64,000 nucleotides of DNA from Stratiolaelaps scimitus (GCA_019614645.1 JABWDB010000036.1:1670001-1734000), one strand, 5' to 3'. Positions 1 to 13,101 are shown, counted from the stretch's first letter. Made by a program: numbers and translations. The notes: generated from the letters alone by a model not told the origin.

Positions 1-3000
1 ATCATCACTCAACATCTATATCCTAACAGCAGAAGAAGATAAAGACGACAGCAACAACAATGACAATAATAAATAATCTAATAACAGCAACTGGAACATC
101 AGCAGCAAGAATAAATAAATAATAATAACAATAATGACGATGATGATAGTACTACTACTACTACTAATAATAATAATAATGATAATAATAATAATACTAA
201 GAATAATAATACTAATAAAAAAAACTAAAACAAATGGAATACACAACAAAATGAGGAGAGTAGGAGCGCGAGGCATCAACCGCACAGAAACCTAAACAAA
301 AATGGGGGTAGACACAGAGAGGAGACAATGAAACATAACAATGAAAATGCCGACGATGATGATGGCCGATGATAAATTGGACGGATGAGGTCGATGTGGG
401 TCGATGACGAACATGAAAATTCAACTACTCAGAAAAAGGGATATATAAAAAACAACAATGACAAGTAATGAATTACGAAATGATTCACCCGGGGGGGGCT
501 GGGGGGGACAAATCGACGATGAATCGACCACCAACCACCACCACCTGGAGAAGGAAAACCAGATTCTATGGAGGAGACCGAAGGCGTTGACAGGCGAGAA
601 CAGTTGCCCTCGCGTCGTTCCGAAACCGCAAGTCGACGATCTCTTCAAATCAAGTTACAAATGTAAATAAATACTCCTCTCAACGTCTGTTATCAGCAAG
701 TGCTCATCTCACTGCGGTAAGTGGATGAATGAGCATCTCGTGACTGTGTGATTATTAGCATTATTATTCTTATTAATTACAATTATTATTAATTACAATT
801 ATTATTATTATTCGTATTACTAATCGGAAGTCTGGCGCACCTAATAATATGTCTGTCAGTAATTCGTGGTCACTCCGTTTGGCCAAGGGCGTACCCATGT
901 GCCAATGTAAGGTACACGCGGAAGGAACTTGCCCCCCGGTTCTCCTAAACGAAAGCATTTCATATGAATTGTGAACAAGCAACCCAACGAGTATTTCGTA
1001 TGCCTCGAATTTCGTTCAAAGGTAGAAAACACACGCGGACTCCGATTAATACAATTCTCATGTTGACAGTGTATAATAATTGCCCAGTAGCAAATCGAAT
1101 GTTCAGCATTCAGCATCGCAATCGGCGAGTGTCGCAAACGTCGAATAATACCAATAATCATCACCACCTAATCGTTGCCGTTGACTCTAAACCTTGCAGG
1201 TAAGGTACCTGAATCCTTGTAATGAATAAAAAAGAGAAAGAGGAAGACCGAAGAACAAACCAATAACAAATATTCAACTGCTCAACAGTCTACTTCAGTA
1301 ATCTTCACTTGACTCGGGCCACTTGACCGTTTCCCGCCAGAGACATCAACACCAGCAACAGGAGACACATCCTCGATAGGAAGGCACACCCACAAACACA
1401 CAGACCACGACGACGACGACGACGATAATGATGATGATGATGATGATGATTATAGGTATGATAATGAAGATATATGTAACGAAGAACAATGAACAGCTGA
1501 AACAGATGCGCGAACATAGTAAGCATAATAAATTCTCACATACAGACACACAACATACACCGACGCGTTCATCAACTAGAGATGAATGTTGATCTAAATT
1601 TTCTAAAAAGGAAAAACTCGACACAGGGGGCCGACTCTACCACATGCAGTAGTTTCCTCCTGGCGCTTTCATGCTCTGGGTACTTTTGGGCGACGACGCA
1701 GTTCCGGGATCTACTGGTGATACCAACTTGGACATTGGCGAACGTAAATATTCTCACTTTGTTCAAGGCAGTGTGCCGGCTTGAAGGCGTCAATGCGGAA
1801 ACATAACAAATAAACAAACATCTATACATATAATCCATCCATCACAACCCCGATCTCTATTGTCCAATGTCTCCAATATCTCACCGTGTATAGAATCCCA
1901 GCAGTTGACAGGAGGTTTCTGAGTTCTGCTGTTGCAATTCTTTTTTTGCTGGCGCGCTTATTTCGGCGGAAGCGCGTACCGCATGGATGTGCCGCGTCAA
2001 TACAATGAATCAACAATTCGCCTTGGGAGCAATGTCGGTTATCTGAGGCGAAATTCTAAACTCCACTCACATTTACCCACTATAGCTAGAGAGGAACGAT
2101 CCTGGTCGCAAATCAACGGCGGTTATCTGTTTGTAGTGACTCCAGAAATCTCCCTATTGAGATGTGAGATTTGGTAAATCTAATATGCGTTTCACTTTCT
2201 CGACACATGAAGTTCCATTTTACTTTTACTGATTTGCAATCGATGCCCTTCGGGCGGACGACACCTATACTGCCAGTAGGACTAACCTCACAAGCAGCGA
2301 CAACAGCAACCGCAACAACACAATCATCATCACCACAGACAACACCACCACGGCAACATGGGGGAGTCATACGCGCGCATGACATTCATCAGCGAATCGC
2401 ACAAAGCACCAGCAAGGCATAGACCGGAAATATAACACAGACATTGACAACAATACCTATTGTACGAATGACGACTGGGGAGGTTACCAGCTACAACAAG
2501 TATCACCACAGTGAAAAACAACACCAACAGCTACAAGACTCATAATAATAATAACAATAATAAGCAACAACAATAACAACAGCAACAACAACAACAACTT
2601 CAAATACCGTGCGAATAAAGAGGAAACGTTTAAATGAGGAGGAACAGATGCGTCGACAAGGAATTAGGCGAAGCAAAAGGCGCAGAATACATGCAGGGAA
2701 TTAGTTAATAAAGGTGGAACGGGAAGAAGGTCACAGATGACGACACGAGAGAGAGAGACAGAAATATAGGCGAAGAGGAAGAGAATAATAATTATAAAGG
2801 ATTAATTATAATAATAGTTATTATTAGTACTGGTGGTGATGATGATTATGATGGCATGACTAATGATTATACGCTCTCGCGGTGATGAACGGAATTGCGA
2901 CGACGATGACGACGACGAAGAAGAAAAAAACTGATGATAATGAGTAATTATGACCGAGATCATAATGAGGAGACGATAAGGTTAATTATAACGAATGCTA

Positions 3001-4012
3001 CTACTCTATATTACTATGATGCTGATGACGATGATGATTATATTATAAATTATTCATAAAATGATGACGAGGGACGAAGACCACGACGATTAATAATGCA
3101 GATGGAATAAGAATGACGACGACGATGATAATAATAATAATAATAAGAAGAAGAGGAAGAATAATAATGACGATGAAATAATGATAATATTAATAATTAT
3201 AATAATTATTATTCATTATAATTAATGATTAATTAATGAGAGAGCAGTATGACTGAGAATTATAGAAATAAAAAAGAGGCTTGTGTCTGAGATGGTGGGA
3301 GTAACTCGAAACGAGAGACGACGATGACGCAGATGATTCTTTTTGAACCTAAGAACATAAGGAAACATCTAAACATTACAACAGATGCGAGGCTCCACCA
3401 CTCAGTGGACATCTCAATGCGTGTTTGAGTGTGAAAGCGAGAAAGGGCGAGAGAGAGAGAGAGCAGATCGGGAATCACCCATGATGTTTGTTCCAACGCG
3501 ACGAACGTAGCGTTCAATGGCCGACGACCGCATATGGGCCCGTCACCTGCAATCTAGTACAGAAGACACCGTCAACAGCATGACAAGGCATTCGTTACTA
3601 CGGAGTAAACTGTGGCGCTAACATGAACACGTTCATATGAATCCACCGGACACAGATGTAACACAAACATTAAACAACCAGACGGCACAGTCACACACAC
3701 ACACACAGAAACACACGAGGTACATAAACAAGCAGACGATTTTTTAACGCGAACGTAATGGCGCAGACGCTGAGAGCGCGCACAGAGTTTGGAGAGAAAA
3801 CAAATCGCTCTATAGATAAAATGAATGAGACCGAGAGAGAGAGAGAGAGTTATATGAGAAACGAAGTACGAGTGCGGACAGCGTACACATTTGATGGCGA
3901 AATGATAATGATAATTATAGAGAGAGAGACAGAGAGAAAGAGAGATGACGACGACGAAGGTAATAACAATAATAATAGTTATTGATGATAATAATAATAA
4001 TAATACAGAGAA

Positions 4013-4047
<35 letters not shown>

Positions 4048-5480
4048 TTATTAAAATACTAATAAATAATTATGTACATAATAATAATAATAATAATAAA
4101 GAAAAAATATGAGCATGCATATAACGGTGAGGATAAGGGCGCGATATGAAGAAAAACATAAAGCTAAGAAAGGGGATGATGATGAATAATAAGCGAAAGA
4201 TGAGGAAGGAACCGTTACAGATACACAACACACCCTAATTATAATCAGCAGTATTATTATAATTACAATGATTATGAATATTTATTATAGTAGTTATTAT
4301 TATTATTACTATTGATTATTGCGCAGTGCGTGGAACTACTACGAGTTGGCAGTGGTGTCATGTTCGACTATTATTATAATTACCATCATTATTATTACTA
4401 CTAAACTAATTGACAATTATTATTCTATGCGTTAAGTTATTAGTTGGTAACAATTCCGCAATGATGCTGATGGTGATAGTACTATAACGAAAGGAGAATA
4501 ATTATAACAATTCTTATAATAATGACAATACTATGTCGAGAGGCGTACAGAGAAGCCGAAGCAAAGAGCGATAATAATAATTATTATTATATGAGAATAA
4601 GAACTATGATGTAATGTTTAATTGATTACTTGAGTCCAGTTCATATTATGATTATAAATTATAATAATAATAATTATTATTATTGTTATGACAATTATTA
4701 CGACAGCCTGTAATGAACACCGACAGATTACGTTAAATTCAGCCGCTTCTAGCGGAATTATTATTATTACTGTTAAGATACTAATAAGAACACAGTAAAA
4801 TGAATCATGATTATACGATTTAATTACTATTGATTATAATAATTATAATAATAATGAGAAGAATTATTATTATTATTATTATTACTATAAATAATTATTG
4901 ACATATTGACAGACTTTGGTATTTTGGTCGACGCGACCTACGCTGATGACGATTCCAAAGGTGTTGCCTATCCTATCCCGAGTCCCCCTGCTCCACAAAG
5001 GATCCCCGGTTGGTAATTGCTTAATATTACCAAAGAAATTCTCGCTCTCAATGACAATGTGCCAACGAATACATTCCATTACAATGATTATGATGTTGAT
5101 CCTAACGATTATTACACATTATTATAAACTAATTATTGACGAATGACGGTTATATAAAATGCCGAGGCAGCGAGTAACAGCGAGTTAACTAATGAATACA
5201 ACGCCGACACGAATGCTAACAAACTACATTGACAGTGACAACATCATGGACAGGTACACGCCACAATGATGAACAATTATAAAACAGACAATGATAGAAT
5301 AACCCCTCGACAAATGGACAAGAAGAAAAAAAGAAACCATTCTGCAGAAATGGAAATAGAACGAGATGGAAATTTCGCAAGCGATCGGAACACGAATGGC
5401 TAAATAATGGTATTTGTTGTTATTAATTATGATGATGATGATGATTATTATTTTATTACTATTATTTAGCTGAATTCGTA
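1..5480. repeat. Simple-sequence-rich region, no supported gene
   Basis: The stretch is dominated by AAT/ATT, GAT, GA and CAA-type short repeats, for example around 100-240, 2530-2600, 3118-3235, 3435-3470, 3965-4110 and 4855-4890. Long parts of 2.6-4.2 kb are strongly purine-rich on the + strand. Open frames here are low-complexity translations of the repeats (runs of Ile, Tyr, Asn or Ser) and lack splice-bounded coding structure. It could be a long intron or a long untranslated region of a neighbouring gene; the sequence does not decide. Confidence 0.75.
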
Positions 5481-5497
5481 TCTTGTTTGTGTTACAG

Positions 5498-5530
5498 CGT
5501 AGTGTACTTAGCGATGATGAGTTTCTTGGG
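5498..5530 (+). CDS. Possible 33-nt micro-exon, gene unknown
   Basis: A pyrimidine-rich tract ending in GTTACAG precedes 11 open codons (RSVLSDDEFLG), followed at once by a consensus donor GTGAGT. Both splice sites are strong and the length is a multiple of three. No neighbouring exon could be joined to it with confidence, so the gene is not identified. A chance pairing of splice-like sites in AT-rich DNA is the alternative. Confidence 0.3.
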
Positions 5531-8500
5531 GTGAGTACTTATGGGACGGTTAAGTTCGAGGATCGGCTAGAATTTCAACAGGCAAAAGCAATCGTTTCGT
5601 GCGTTCGCTCTCGGGTAGGGTGGACCTTGAATTTTTCGAATTTTGATCGTACCCTCGCCACGGCACTAAATAGTGACGATTTTCGATGAAAAATGACCGT
5701 CTCAGTTAGCTAACAGCTGTACGCATGCCGCGTAATGCGATTACGTAAAGTTCATTGTTAATTTCGTTATTGGGACAACAGCGTTTATTCGTATACGATC
5801 ATTTATAAGACGTGACAATTTTCAATTGGAAAATTGAAAATTCTCTAAACCAAATAATGCAGCAGCTGTCTGTCGAAGGCTGTATGTCACGGGACCCTCC
5901 CTGAGGCATTTCATTAGTACTCGTTAGTACACAAAAAATAACACAAATATAATTAAGTAGGCTCAATCGACTCTCATGACTATACTCAGTCAGCTGTTCG
6001 TCATCCACGACACGGGAACTGAGCACCGGTTACTGAAACACTCGAATTGCTACAAATACTCCAATTCCGCAATGTTACACAAATCGCTTGAAATAAAGTT
6101 TGAAGTCAGATACTGCTCTACTATCAAATCAGTGATGTTCTTTTTTTTTGATTTCGTCATTTAATGTCAAACTACAACGCAGTTTTCAACAGACATCTCA
6201 TGAGACAACATAGAAGATTCTCTCACTATTTCGATCGACATAAAGGCATGCAATAAATGGTTATAGAAATTATACAGGCGCGTTGTAATATACGAGATGA
6301 TTATGATAATAATAATAATAATAATAATCATAATAATCATAATAATAGCTAATAATAATTATAATTATAATTCATATACATTCGCCCCGCACAATCTCAA
6401 ATGTGAATAAGGGCTTTTTCATATTAGCGCTTCACGCTGCATAGCAAATGGCGGAGGTCGGCGTCCCCGTCGAATGCAGTATGATACACGTACTAGTAAT
6501 ATATATATATATATATATATATATACGACTTGTCTTCTAAGCTACTCGCATTTATCGAAGGGCAGCATATACCGGATACAGTGTTTATAATTTACGGCGC
6601 AATAATCGATCTCGTAAGTCATCAACTTCACACCTGCCCCCCTAATGACAGCACGCAAACAGACGAACACACACGAAATAATTCTACCCGTCTCATAGAG
6701 GGCACCAGAGACATGCCGTGGTTGTTGCTGCAAGCGTCGCCGTTAACTAGTCTCTCTACGAACGCCTGCACACAACGAAAAGGTTGATATCTTGCCAACA
6801 TCACCATCACCGTCAGGTTACGATAAATGCAACTATACATACATTATATCGTTGATATGACCTCCTCCAAGTTTAAAGAGACGACAAATGAGAGAGACAG
6901 AGAGAATTAGATCACCTATCTGGAAACCCAGTGATGGTGATTATGATATTCAGCAATGGAAAATACTACAGAATAATCATTATGGAATGGCTAAAAACAC
7001 CACCAACAACAACAAACAACAGCAGCAGCAGCAACAACAGCAACAACAGCTAAATATCTATGTAGCTAATGCCCATGACGGTGAGGGCATTAGCGCGGTT
7101 GCACCCAACAAAACGACCCCGTCAACGAACAAGACACAGATCAGCACAAAATCAGCACAGGTGAATCGGCGGATCCACGGCCAGCCCCAAGCGAGTATAG
7201 AAAATCGATCGTAGAGGCGTAACGCGTAAAATTGACAGAGTATTCGCGTGCATTCGCAGTACACGTCGACGAGATGGCCCGGCTGGGTACGCTCGTGAAG
7301 CAACACACCGGCGTAGGAATCAGCAACAACAGCAATGACAACACGTACAGACGTAACTGGGTGATTGATGTCGATTGATAGTAGGAACAATAATGTCGGC
7401 GAGACGAGAATAATTAGCCGATGATGAATTTATTAATAGTTGAATAACGAATGGTGTTTGATCTTGTCATGGCGACGAATCACTCTGCTTCTCTCTGCTA
7501 AGTCGACCCGATGCTCTCTGCACTTTTATTCACGATTATATTCTAATGATAGATAGAAGGTCATGTATTGTCGCTGTATGATTATGACGATGGTCATGGG
7601 ATGATAATGGTGGTGGTGAATGATGAATGCTTATGACTATAAATAACATTGATGATGGTGATGACTATGATGATAATAATAATAATAATAATCAACATAA
7701 TTATGAAGTGATCCATGGCGGTTAATGATGATCAATAAGAGTAGGCTAATGAGATCGATGAAGGCTAATGATGACAACGACGATGATTATAATAATGATA
7801 ATGATGGTAGTGGTAATGATTATACTAAAAGATGCGGATGGAATTAACGATACAGCCGCAGCAGCAGCAGCAACCAGAACAACTGTGAAAATAATGAAGA
7901 AAGTGGAAAGAAATAAGGAGAGACACAAATAGTTATAATAAAATGAATGATGATGAAGCTGGTGGTGATGACGCAAAAGCGGCTACAAAAATGGGATAGA
8001 GAGAGAGAGAGATTTCTGGGTCTTCGTGTTTGGTGTGCAGAAGGAAAATTGTCTCATAATGGCGAATGTGACTAGGGGAATGGGCCTATGTGCACTTTGA
8101 CGGCAAATCGATATAACGGCGACGGCAGCGGATGGCGGCCGGCGTCGTTGGTCGAACGGGGGTGCGTTGGGTTCGACGCGAGTGTGAGGTGGCATCTACC
8201 GTTGGGAGGGGTGGGGGGGGTGAGTGATGTACGCAAAAATGACACGGGTTCAACACACACACAAACACACACAATGTGCGGGAAGAAGATGGCGGAGGAG
8301 AGGTTCATCGTTCTCATGCGTCACGAGACTGAAACAAAGGCAGAAGGAAGAGACTGAATGGGGGCGGCAACGAGCCGATAATCACAAATCATAGAAGAGA
8401 TTGTTGTGTCTGTTGTTGAATAGAGAATATTGAACAGTACGAGCGATGAACGGCCCATCGCTCAAAATGCACTTCAACACAACAACGATAACAGCCATAG

Positions 8501-8734
8501 GAAAAATAGCAACAACACTGATCACACATGACTAGAATACAAGAGAAGGGTTTAACTGCTCGACTCGCGTGTGTTTGGATAGCGCACACACACACACACA
8601 CATAGACTATTGGCTCATCATCAATCATAGCATGACAACAACCAGCCGTATAGTGTTAAGGAAATTAACACGTACCATACGTTAATTCACTTGATTGATT
8701 ATGTAGCCATTATTAGTCGTTTTTGTTTTATGCA
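5531..8734. repeat. Spacer or intron with microsatellites
   Basis: No coding exon is recognised here. The stretch holds (AAT)n near 6300-6330, a (TA)n run at 6498-6525, a CAG/CAA tract at 7011-7053, GA tracts near 6890 and 8000, and CA tracts near 8255-8275 and 8585-8602. The single open frame from 6888 to 7214 contains a polyglutamine run but nothing else recognisable. Confidence 0.6.
7011..7053 (+). repeat. CAA/CAG trinucleotide tract
   Basis: A run of CAA and CAG triplets lies inside an open frame that begins with an ATG at 6888 and ends near 7214 (108 codons). In that frame it encodes about eleven glutamines. The rest of the frame is rich in Asn, Thr and Ser and shows no domain. No splice or promoter context supports translation, so it is listed as a repeat. 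Confidence 0.7.
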
Positions 8735-8793
8735 GAATGACGTAAATACGTTCAGGCGCGCCAGGCTTCATTCGTGTCTACGGCATTCGCCAC
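8735..8793 (+). CDS. Possible internal exon, gene unknown
   Basis: A strong acceptor (T-rich tract ending TTTTATGCAG) precedes an open run beginning NDVNTFRRARLHSC, followed by the donor GTAATA after CACG. The exon would be 59 nt, starting in phase 0 and leaving two bases. The encoded residues are basic and show no domain. No partner exon with the matching phase was found nearby, so this is only a candidate. Confidence 0.3.
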
Positions 8794-8957
8794 GGTAATA
8801 TCGCCACCCGCCAAAACGCACAGAACTCCTCCCCATGAGCTCTCCACTCTCTGCCAGCTCGAATTTTCATTTATTAATGACGGTAGTGCTATGTGGCCGC
8901 TGCCTACGGGATCGATTGGCCGAGATCATCATTCCGGCTTGCTTTGCTATCTCAACA

Positions 8958-9040
8958 GACGCGCCTTGCCCTGCTCGAGGCTATCGTCAAGCATCTGTCG
9001 AATCAAGGAAATAATCATCAATTGAAACGAGGAACTTAAA
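8958..9040 (+). CDS. Possible terminal exon, gene unknown
   Basis: After a CTATCTCAACAG acceptor the frame reads TRLALLEAIVKHLSNQG and continues to a TAA near 9040, giving a short amphipathic helical C-terminus. The frame is also open upstream back to about 8888. Its phase does not fit the candidate exon at 8735-8793, so the two are not simply consecutive. No family is recognised. Confidence 0.25.
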
Positions 9041-11475
9041 CGAGAGCAGGTATCTATTGACGGTGCACGACCCAGGGATTACCACCAGTCAATATAATAT
9101 ATATATATATATACTCAGCTTTGTTTCGGCGTTAAACGAGAGATGTTATATGATCGATAGCGATTATTAAGGTGACAATGTTAGTGTGGTCTGATTTGCC
9201 AGGAACTTTGGTTCCGATCCCACCTCACCCTCTTAATTAGATCGCGTACAGTGCTCCCTAATTTACACGATGAAGCTATTCTTCGCAAGATTTCAAATAT
9301 ACCGAACACTGAGGGTGGGACAGAACGACACGGATAACACATCTAATTATTTGGCATACGACAATTAACAGGGACAACGTCGGATGTATCGATCTCAAGC
9401 TAAGGCGCACAACACAATTGCGAGCAGATGCTGGTGGTTGAGGGTCGAGGTTTTGCGTCGAGAAACGAATGGCAAAGAGCAGAGCGATGTAGGCACAGAG
9501 ATATCGACACGGATACATTGTAAACAAACGTATAGCCAACAGCGACATCACGGGCATAAATATCAATCAGCAGCAACAATGATTCGAGCTAGAACAACGT
9601 GCACTACAACGAAGGTTGAGCGGGGCTCACTTTTGCTAATTAATTATAGGTCGGGTAGGGTCGGCGGACTACCGACTCAAGAAATCCATGAGGTTTCGGA
9701 CTGAGCTCGTTGAGGGGGTGGCCGCCACCACCACCACCACCACCGTTGAAGCTAATAGTTAGCCCCATCGGTGACAATGGTGCCCGCGGCGATTGTTGGC
9801 GTCGGTCAGAAGAGAACAACTATGACGCTGCTGCTGTTTGTGACGATGATAACGACGACGATGATGAACGTGTTTGTAAATTGAAAAGCAACAGGGACGG
9901 CGCGATTGGTCGAATGGACGAACGCTAGCGACGTAGATGAATATATAATATGTGTAAGTAAGCATACACAAAAGTCGATATAGTGATAGACAGACCCGCG
10001 GAGGGACATGAAGGATTCACATCAGCCCGGACAGGAGACGATCCCCTAAGGCTAGACACACATACACACCTAACAATGGGATAACGGGGGAAAAGCTATC
10101 ACGGGCGAGAATTTACGAGAGGGCAAGGTTTTTCCACCACGGGGTATCTTGCTTGTTTTTGCCGTTGAAAAATCGAACGGCAGCACGATCGGGGAGACGG
10201 TGAAGCAACGCGGGGCAGATTCCACCGGGTGGAGATCTTCCACACCGCTGGGAAAGCGCTAACGAGAGTCGAGTGGCACGAACTCGAGGAGAGGAAGACA
10301 CGTCAGCGGTATTGACGCACCGACTAGCCGGAATAAGGGCGAAAGTGAATTCGCTGCTGAGAGGTCGGTAGACCCCCTCCCGGGGATTGGGGGTTGGCGG
10401 GCAGGGCTATCGATCTTGTGGAAGAGTGGAACGGAGATTGGGAGCTGTTGGGAAGATGGACACGGAGAATGACGACATTCGATTTGATGATGACATATGA
10501 TGTGGCCACAACTCGCGTGAAAGGCCACCGCTGCCGCAGCCGAAAGTGGTGAAATGGTAACATGTGCCAATATATATGCCAGCAGCGGGCCGAGGTTTCC
10601 TTCTCGCTGTAGCAGGGCCCGGGCGGAAGGGGCTGAATGAGTGTAGACCCGTATCCCCTCGTTATGTAACTGATGGCGGATTGATCATTATTATTATTAT
10701 TATTATAGCCGATCTGAAAATATCGACAAAGTAATAAAATAAATGCTATATATATGAAGAACGAAGCGTATTCGCCTATTTGTGTTCGCTATTGAAAATA
10801 GTTAGCTTTGAATCATATCGGCACGAACGCCTAGGATAGACATAATTCCGTGAGTTCAGTGAGTTGAATCCAGAAGATGTTGTCTCGACGTAGACGAGCT
10901 CAGACAACACTGATGGGATGTTTCGCGGATGCTAAATTATAATTGATGTATGATTTTCGAAGCAAACCCGTTGAAGGCATGCACATGTCAAGGGGAACAC
11001 GATAGCTGTTAGTAGAAAACCGAGGCTGGGGAATTAACAGCCGGAGAAGGCCGGAGAATTAATTACTGGCCGAGCTTAGGTAGGACATTTTATGCGATCG
11101 ACAAATTTCATCATTATTCAAACTGAGCGATACATAGACCAATTCAGTTGAGGGGTGTCCAATGTTAGGTTACGTTTCGAACCATTAATCTTAGGATGTC
11201 CAAGCTCTCGGAGACCCAAACTGCCGAAACTGCGTATGTAGCTTATCATATAACCTTGATTACGCCTTATGAAGTTGTTATTTCTAATATAGTTTCTATG
11301 CGAATATAGTTATATAGTTAGTGAATATAGTGATACATCTACTGCTTAGAATTGTAACACGAAATCGATCCACTGTATAGATTCGTCGTTCCACATTCTA
11401 CTCATCCACATCGTAAGCTCGTTACCCTAGCTTACCCTATGAAGAAAAAAAGCAGACCACTAATACTTTTTGCAG
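9041..11475. other. Spacer without a supported gene
   Basis: I see no splice-bounded exon. Open frames on both strands overlap one another and translate short repeats such as the CCACCACCACC run near 9720-9745, GAC/GAT triplets near 9840-9870 and GC-rich sequence at 10100-10640. A short (AT)n run lies near 9097-9113 and an ATT run near 10686-10706. Confidence 0.5.
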
Positions 11476-11573
11476 CTGAACGGGCACCGCACGAGTTCTT
11501 CGTCACCACGTTCAAACGGCCCACAGTGATCTATCTGCTCAGAGCAAATTCAGCACAGGTAGCTAACGACTGA
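11476..11573 (+). CDS. Possible terminal exon, gene unknown
   Basis: An acceptor with a good pyrimidine tract (ACTTTTTGCAG) opens a frame reading ERAPHEFFVTTFKRPTVIYL onward. It could stop at TGA 11571-11573, or splice out at the donor GTAGCT at 11559. The mixed hydrophobic and charged residues look coding. The phase does not match the first recognised DNA2 exon at 13573. Its stop abuts the stop of a minus-strand frame, and at least one of the two is probably fortuitous. Confidence 0.35.
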
Positions 11574-11762
11574 CTATACGTCGTCGTCCACCAGCGGTCC
11601 GAGTCGCAGCGGCGGTGTAACTTTTTCCCGCCGTTCATTTTCACCGGGTAGCTCCCACACACGCACTAACCCGTCGATCGTATCCTGCCTCCACTCGGCC
11701 ATCCTGGCGCGAAACTCCCGCCACAGTGTGGTATCGTTGGAGACAAAGCATCGCGGAATAGG
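11574..11762 (-). CDS. Candidate terminal exon, minus-strand gene
   Basis: On the minus strand an AAAATTCCAG acceptor opens 62 codons and a TAG stop. The sequence begins PIPRCFVSNDTTLWREFRA and ends in LGPLVDDDV. Spacing of Trp, charged residues and helix-like stretches looks coding. A second frame through the same DNA is also open, which weakens the case. I do not recognise the family. It may be the 3' end of the fragment whose other candidate exons lie at 13080-13281 and 13420-13472. Confidence 0.35.
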   Translation of the reverse strand, partial: PIPRCFVSNDTTLWREFRARMAEWRQDTIDGLVRVWELPGENERREKVTPPLRLGPLVDDDV

Positions 11763-12162
11763 CTGGAATTTTGGTGAAGACCTTCGTTGAGAGTATTGCT
11801 GCGAAGCAGTGCAGATTCTCTGATGTGACCCGCTGTCGTTCGAGGCCCCAACCGATCTTGGAAGTCGGCCGTTCATTTTGTTTGTGCACGTGCGCGTTGA
11901 ATCTGTCCAATTGAAATTGATATCCTGACTGCCGGCTCGTCAAAGGATTCGTCCCATCGCATTGGACGTGCGGGAATCTGAGAACAGTCGAGACCGGCCT
12001 AGCTGGTCGACGACACCCAATGATTAGAATTGCGAACATCCGCGAACAACTGTTGACACATCTTAGAATGTCTTCAAGGAATAATAAGGTGAGGTAGTAA
12101 TTATGCTTCAGGCAATTAGGAGTTGTCGTGTGACGACACGGATTATATATATATATATATAT

Positions 12163-12220
12163 ATACAGGAGATTCGATACAAATTATTTCAGTTCAGTTA
12201 AAAGTTGTCTTTATTAAATA

Positions 12221-12284
<64 letters not shown>

Positions 12285-12346
12285 TATTTAATAAAGACAA
12301 CTTTTAATTGAACTGAAATAATTTGTATCGAATCTCCTGTATATAT
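12163..12346. repeat. Long inverted repeat around an (AT)n core
   Basis: Two arms of about 63 bases, at 12163-12225 and about 12281-12346, are reverse complements with a single mismatch noticed (the arm element TTTAATTGAACTG against its partner). They flank an uninterrupted (AT)n core of roughly 55 bases. The whole forms one long hairpin or cruciform. A further short (AT)n run sits just outside the left arm at 12144-12165. No transposase or terminal motif is present. Confidence 0.9.
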
Positions 12347-12910
12347 ATTTCACAACGAATTTAAAAGGTCGCAACCATATGAGAGGACACCCGAATGAAT
12401 CAGTATTGCAAAATTGTGTTCTTCATATTTCAGTCAATGTCTATAGACTCATCGCACGCCCCTACACATACACAATTTGTATACGCGCATGAGAGCTTTC
12501 CTCTTTGTCAACCAAAATGTTAAATAAACATCGTCCATTCATTCATCTACTTTTTAATTTCGAAAATTACCTCAACTTCACGAAATGTGCCGTGATTCGT
12601 TAAACCTGAGTTTGTTTGAATAAAATACCGTATTCGAAACCTGTAGCTTACTGCTTACTACTATGAATAGCGCCAGAGCCCCCGTCGACAGCGGGCTCCT
12701 ATCAGACATATGCCATGAGAATAAAACAATGAGGTGTACACTTCAAACAAGTTTTTGTAAACTGAATAGTAACAGCTTCTTATTCGACAATATTTCCCTG
12801 TCCTCCATCGTTCGTCAGAGAGCGGTTGATATTTACCAAACGTATATATATATATGAAGCTTTCTTCAATGACACGATTCCAACAAATTCTAGCGAACCA
12901 AACGGATCAA

Positions 12911-12944
<34 letters not shown>

Positions 12945-12952
12945 CTAGTATT

Positions 12953-13101
12953 TGTTAGAGTCGTATCGTAAGGCAGAGAATAAGCAAAGGTGGCCCCGAC
13001 AGGTCCTCATAGTAATACCTAAAGGTTAAGAGCTGAGGCCTGTCAGATAGGGGAACAGCTGAGGGTCAGCTCGAAAAACAGTGTGTGTTAGAGTCGAATC
13101 G
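12953..13101 (+). mobile_element. Short retroelement copy A with direct flanking repeats
   Basis: The body at 12969-13085 contains the family core found in four places in this window: a segment with AGGTGGCCCCGACAG, then GTAATACCTAAAGGTTAAG, and an end near GGTCAGCTCGAAAAAC. It is flanked by a 16-base direct repeat (TGTTAGAGTCG followed by NATCG) at 12953-12968 and 13086-13101, with one mismatch, as expected for target-site duplication. This is the longest copy. It encodes nothing. Confidence 0.75.

Noticed and set aside
16..285. Isoleucine-rich and serine-rich open frames at the left end
   Set aside because: These are direct translations of AAT/ATT repeats, with no start context or domain.
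6888..7214. Polyglutamine open frame with an ATG
   Set aside because: Only the CAG/CAA tract gives it character. No domain, promoter or splice site, and a minus-strand frame over the same DNA is just as open.
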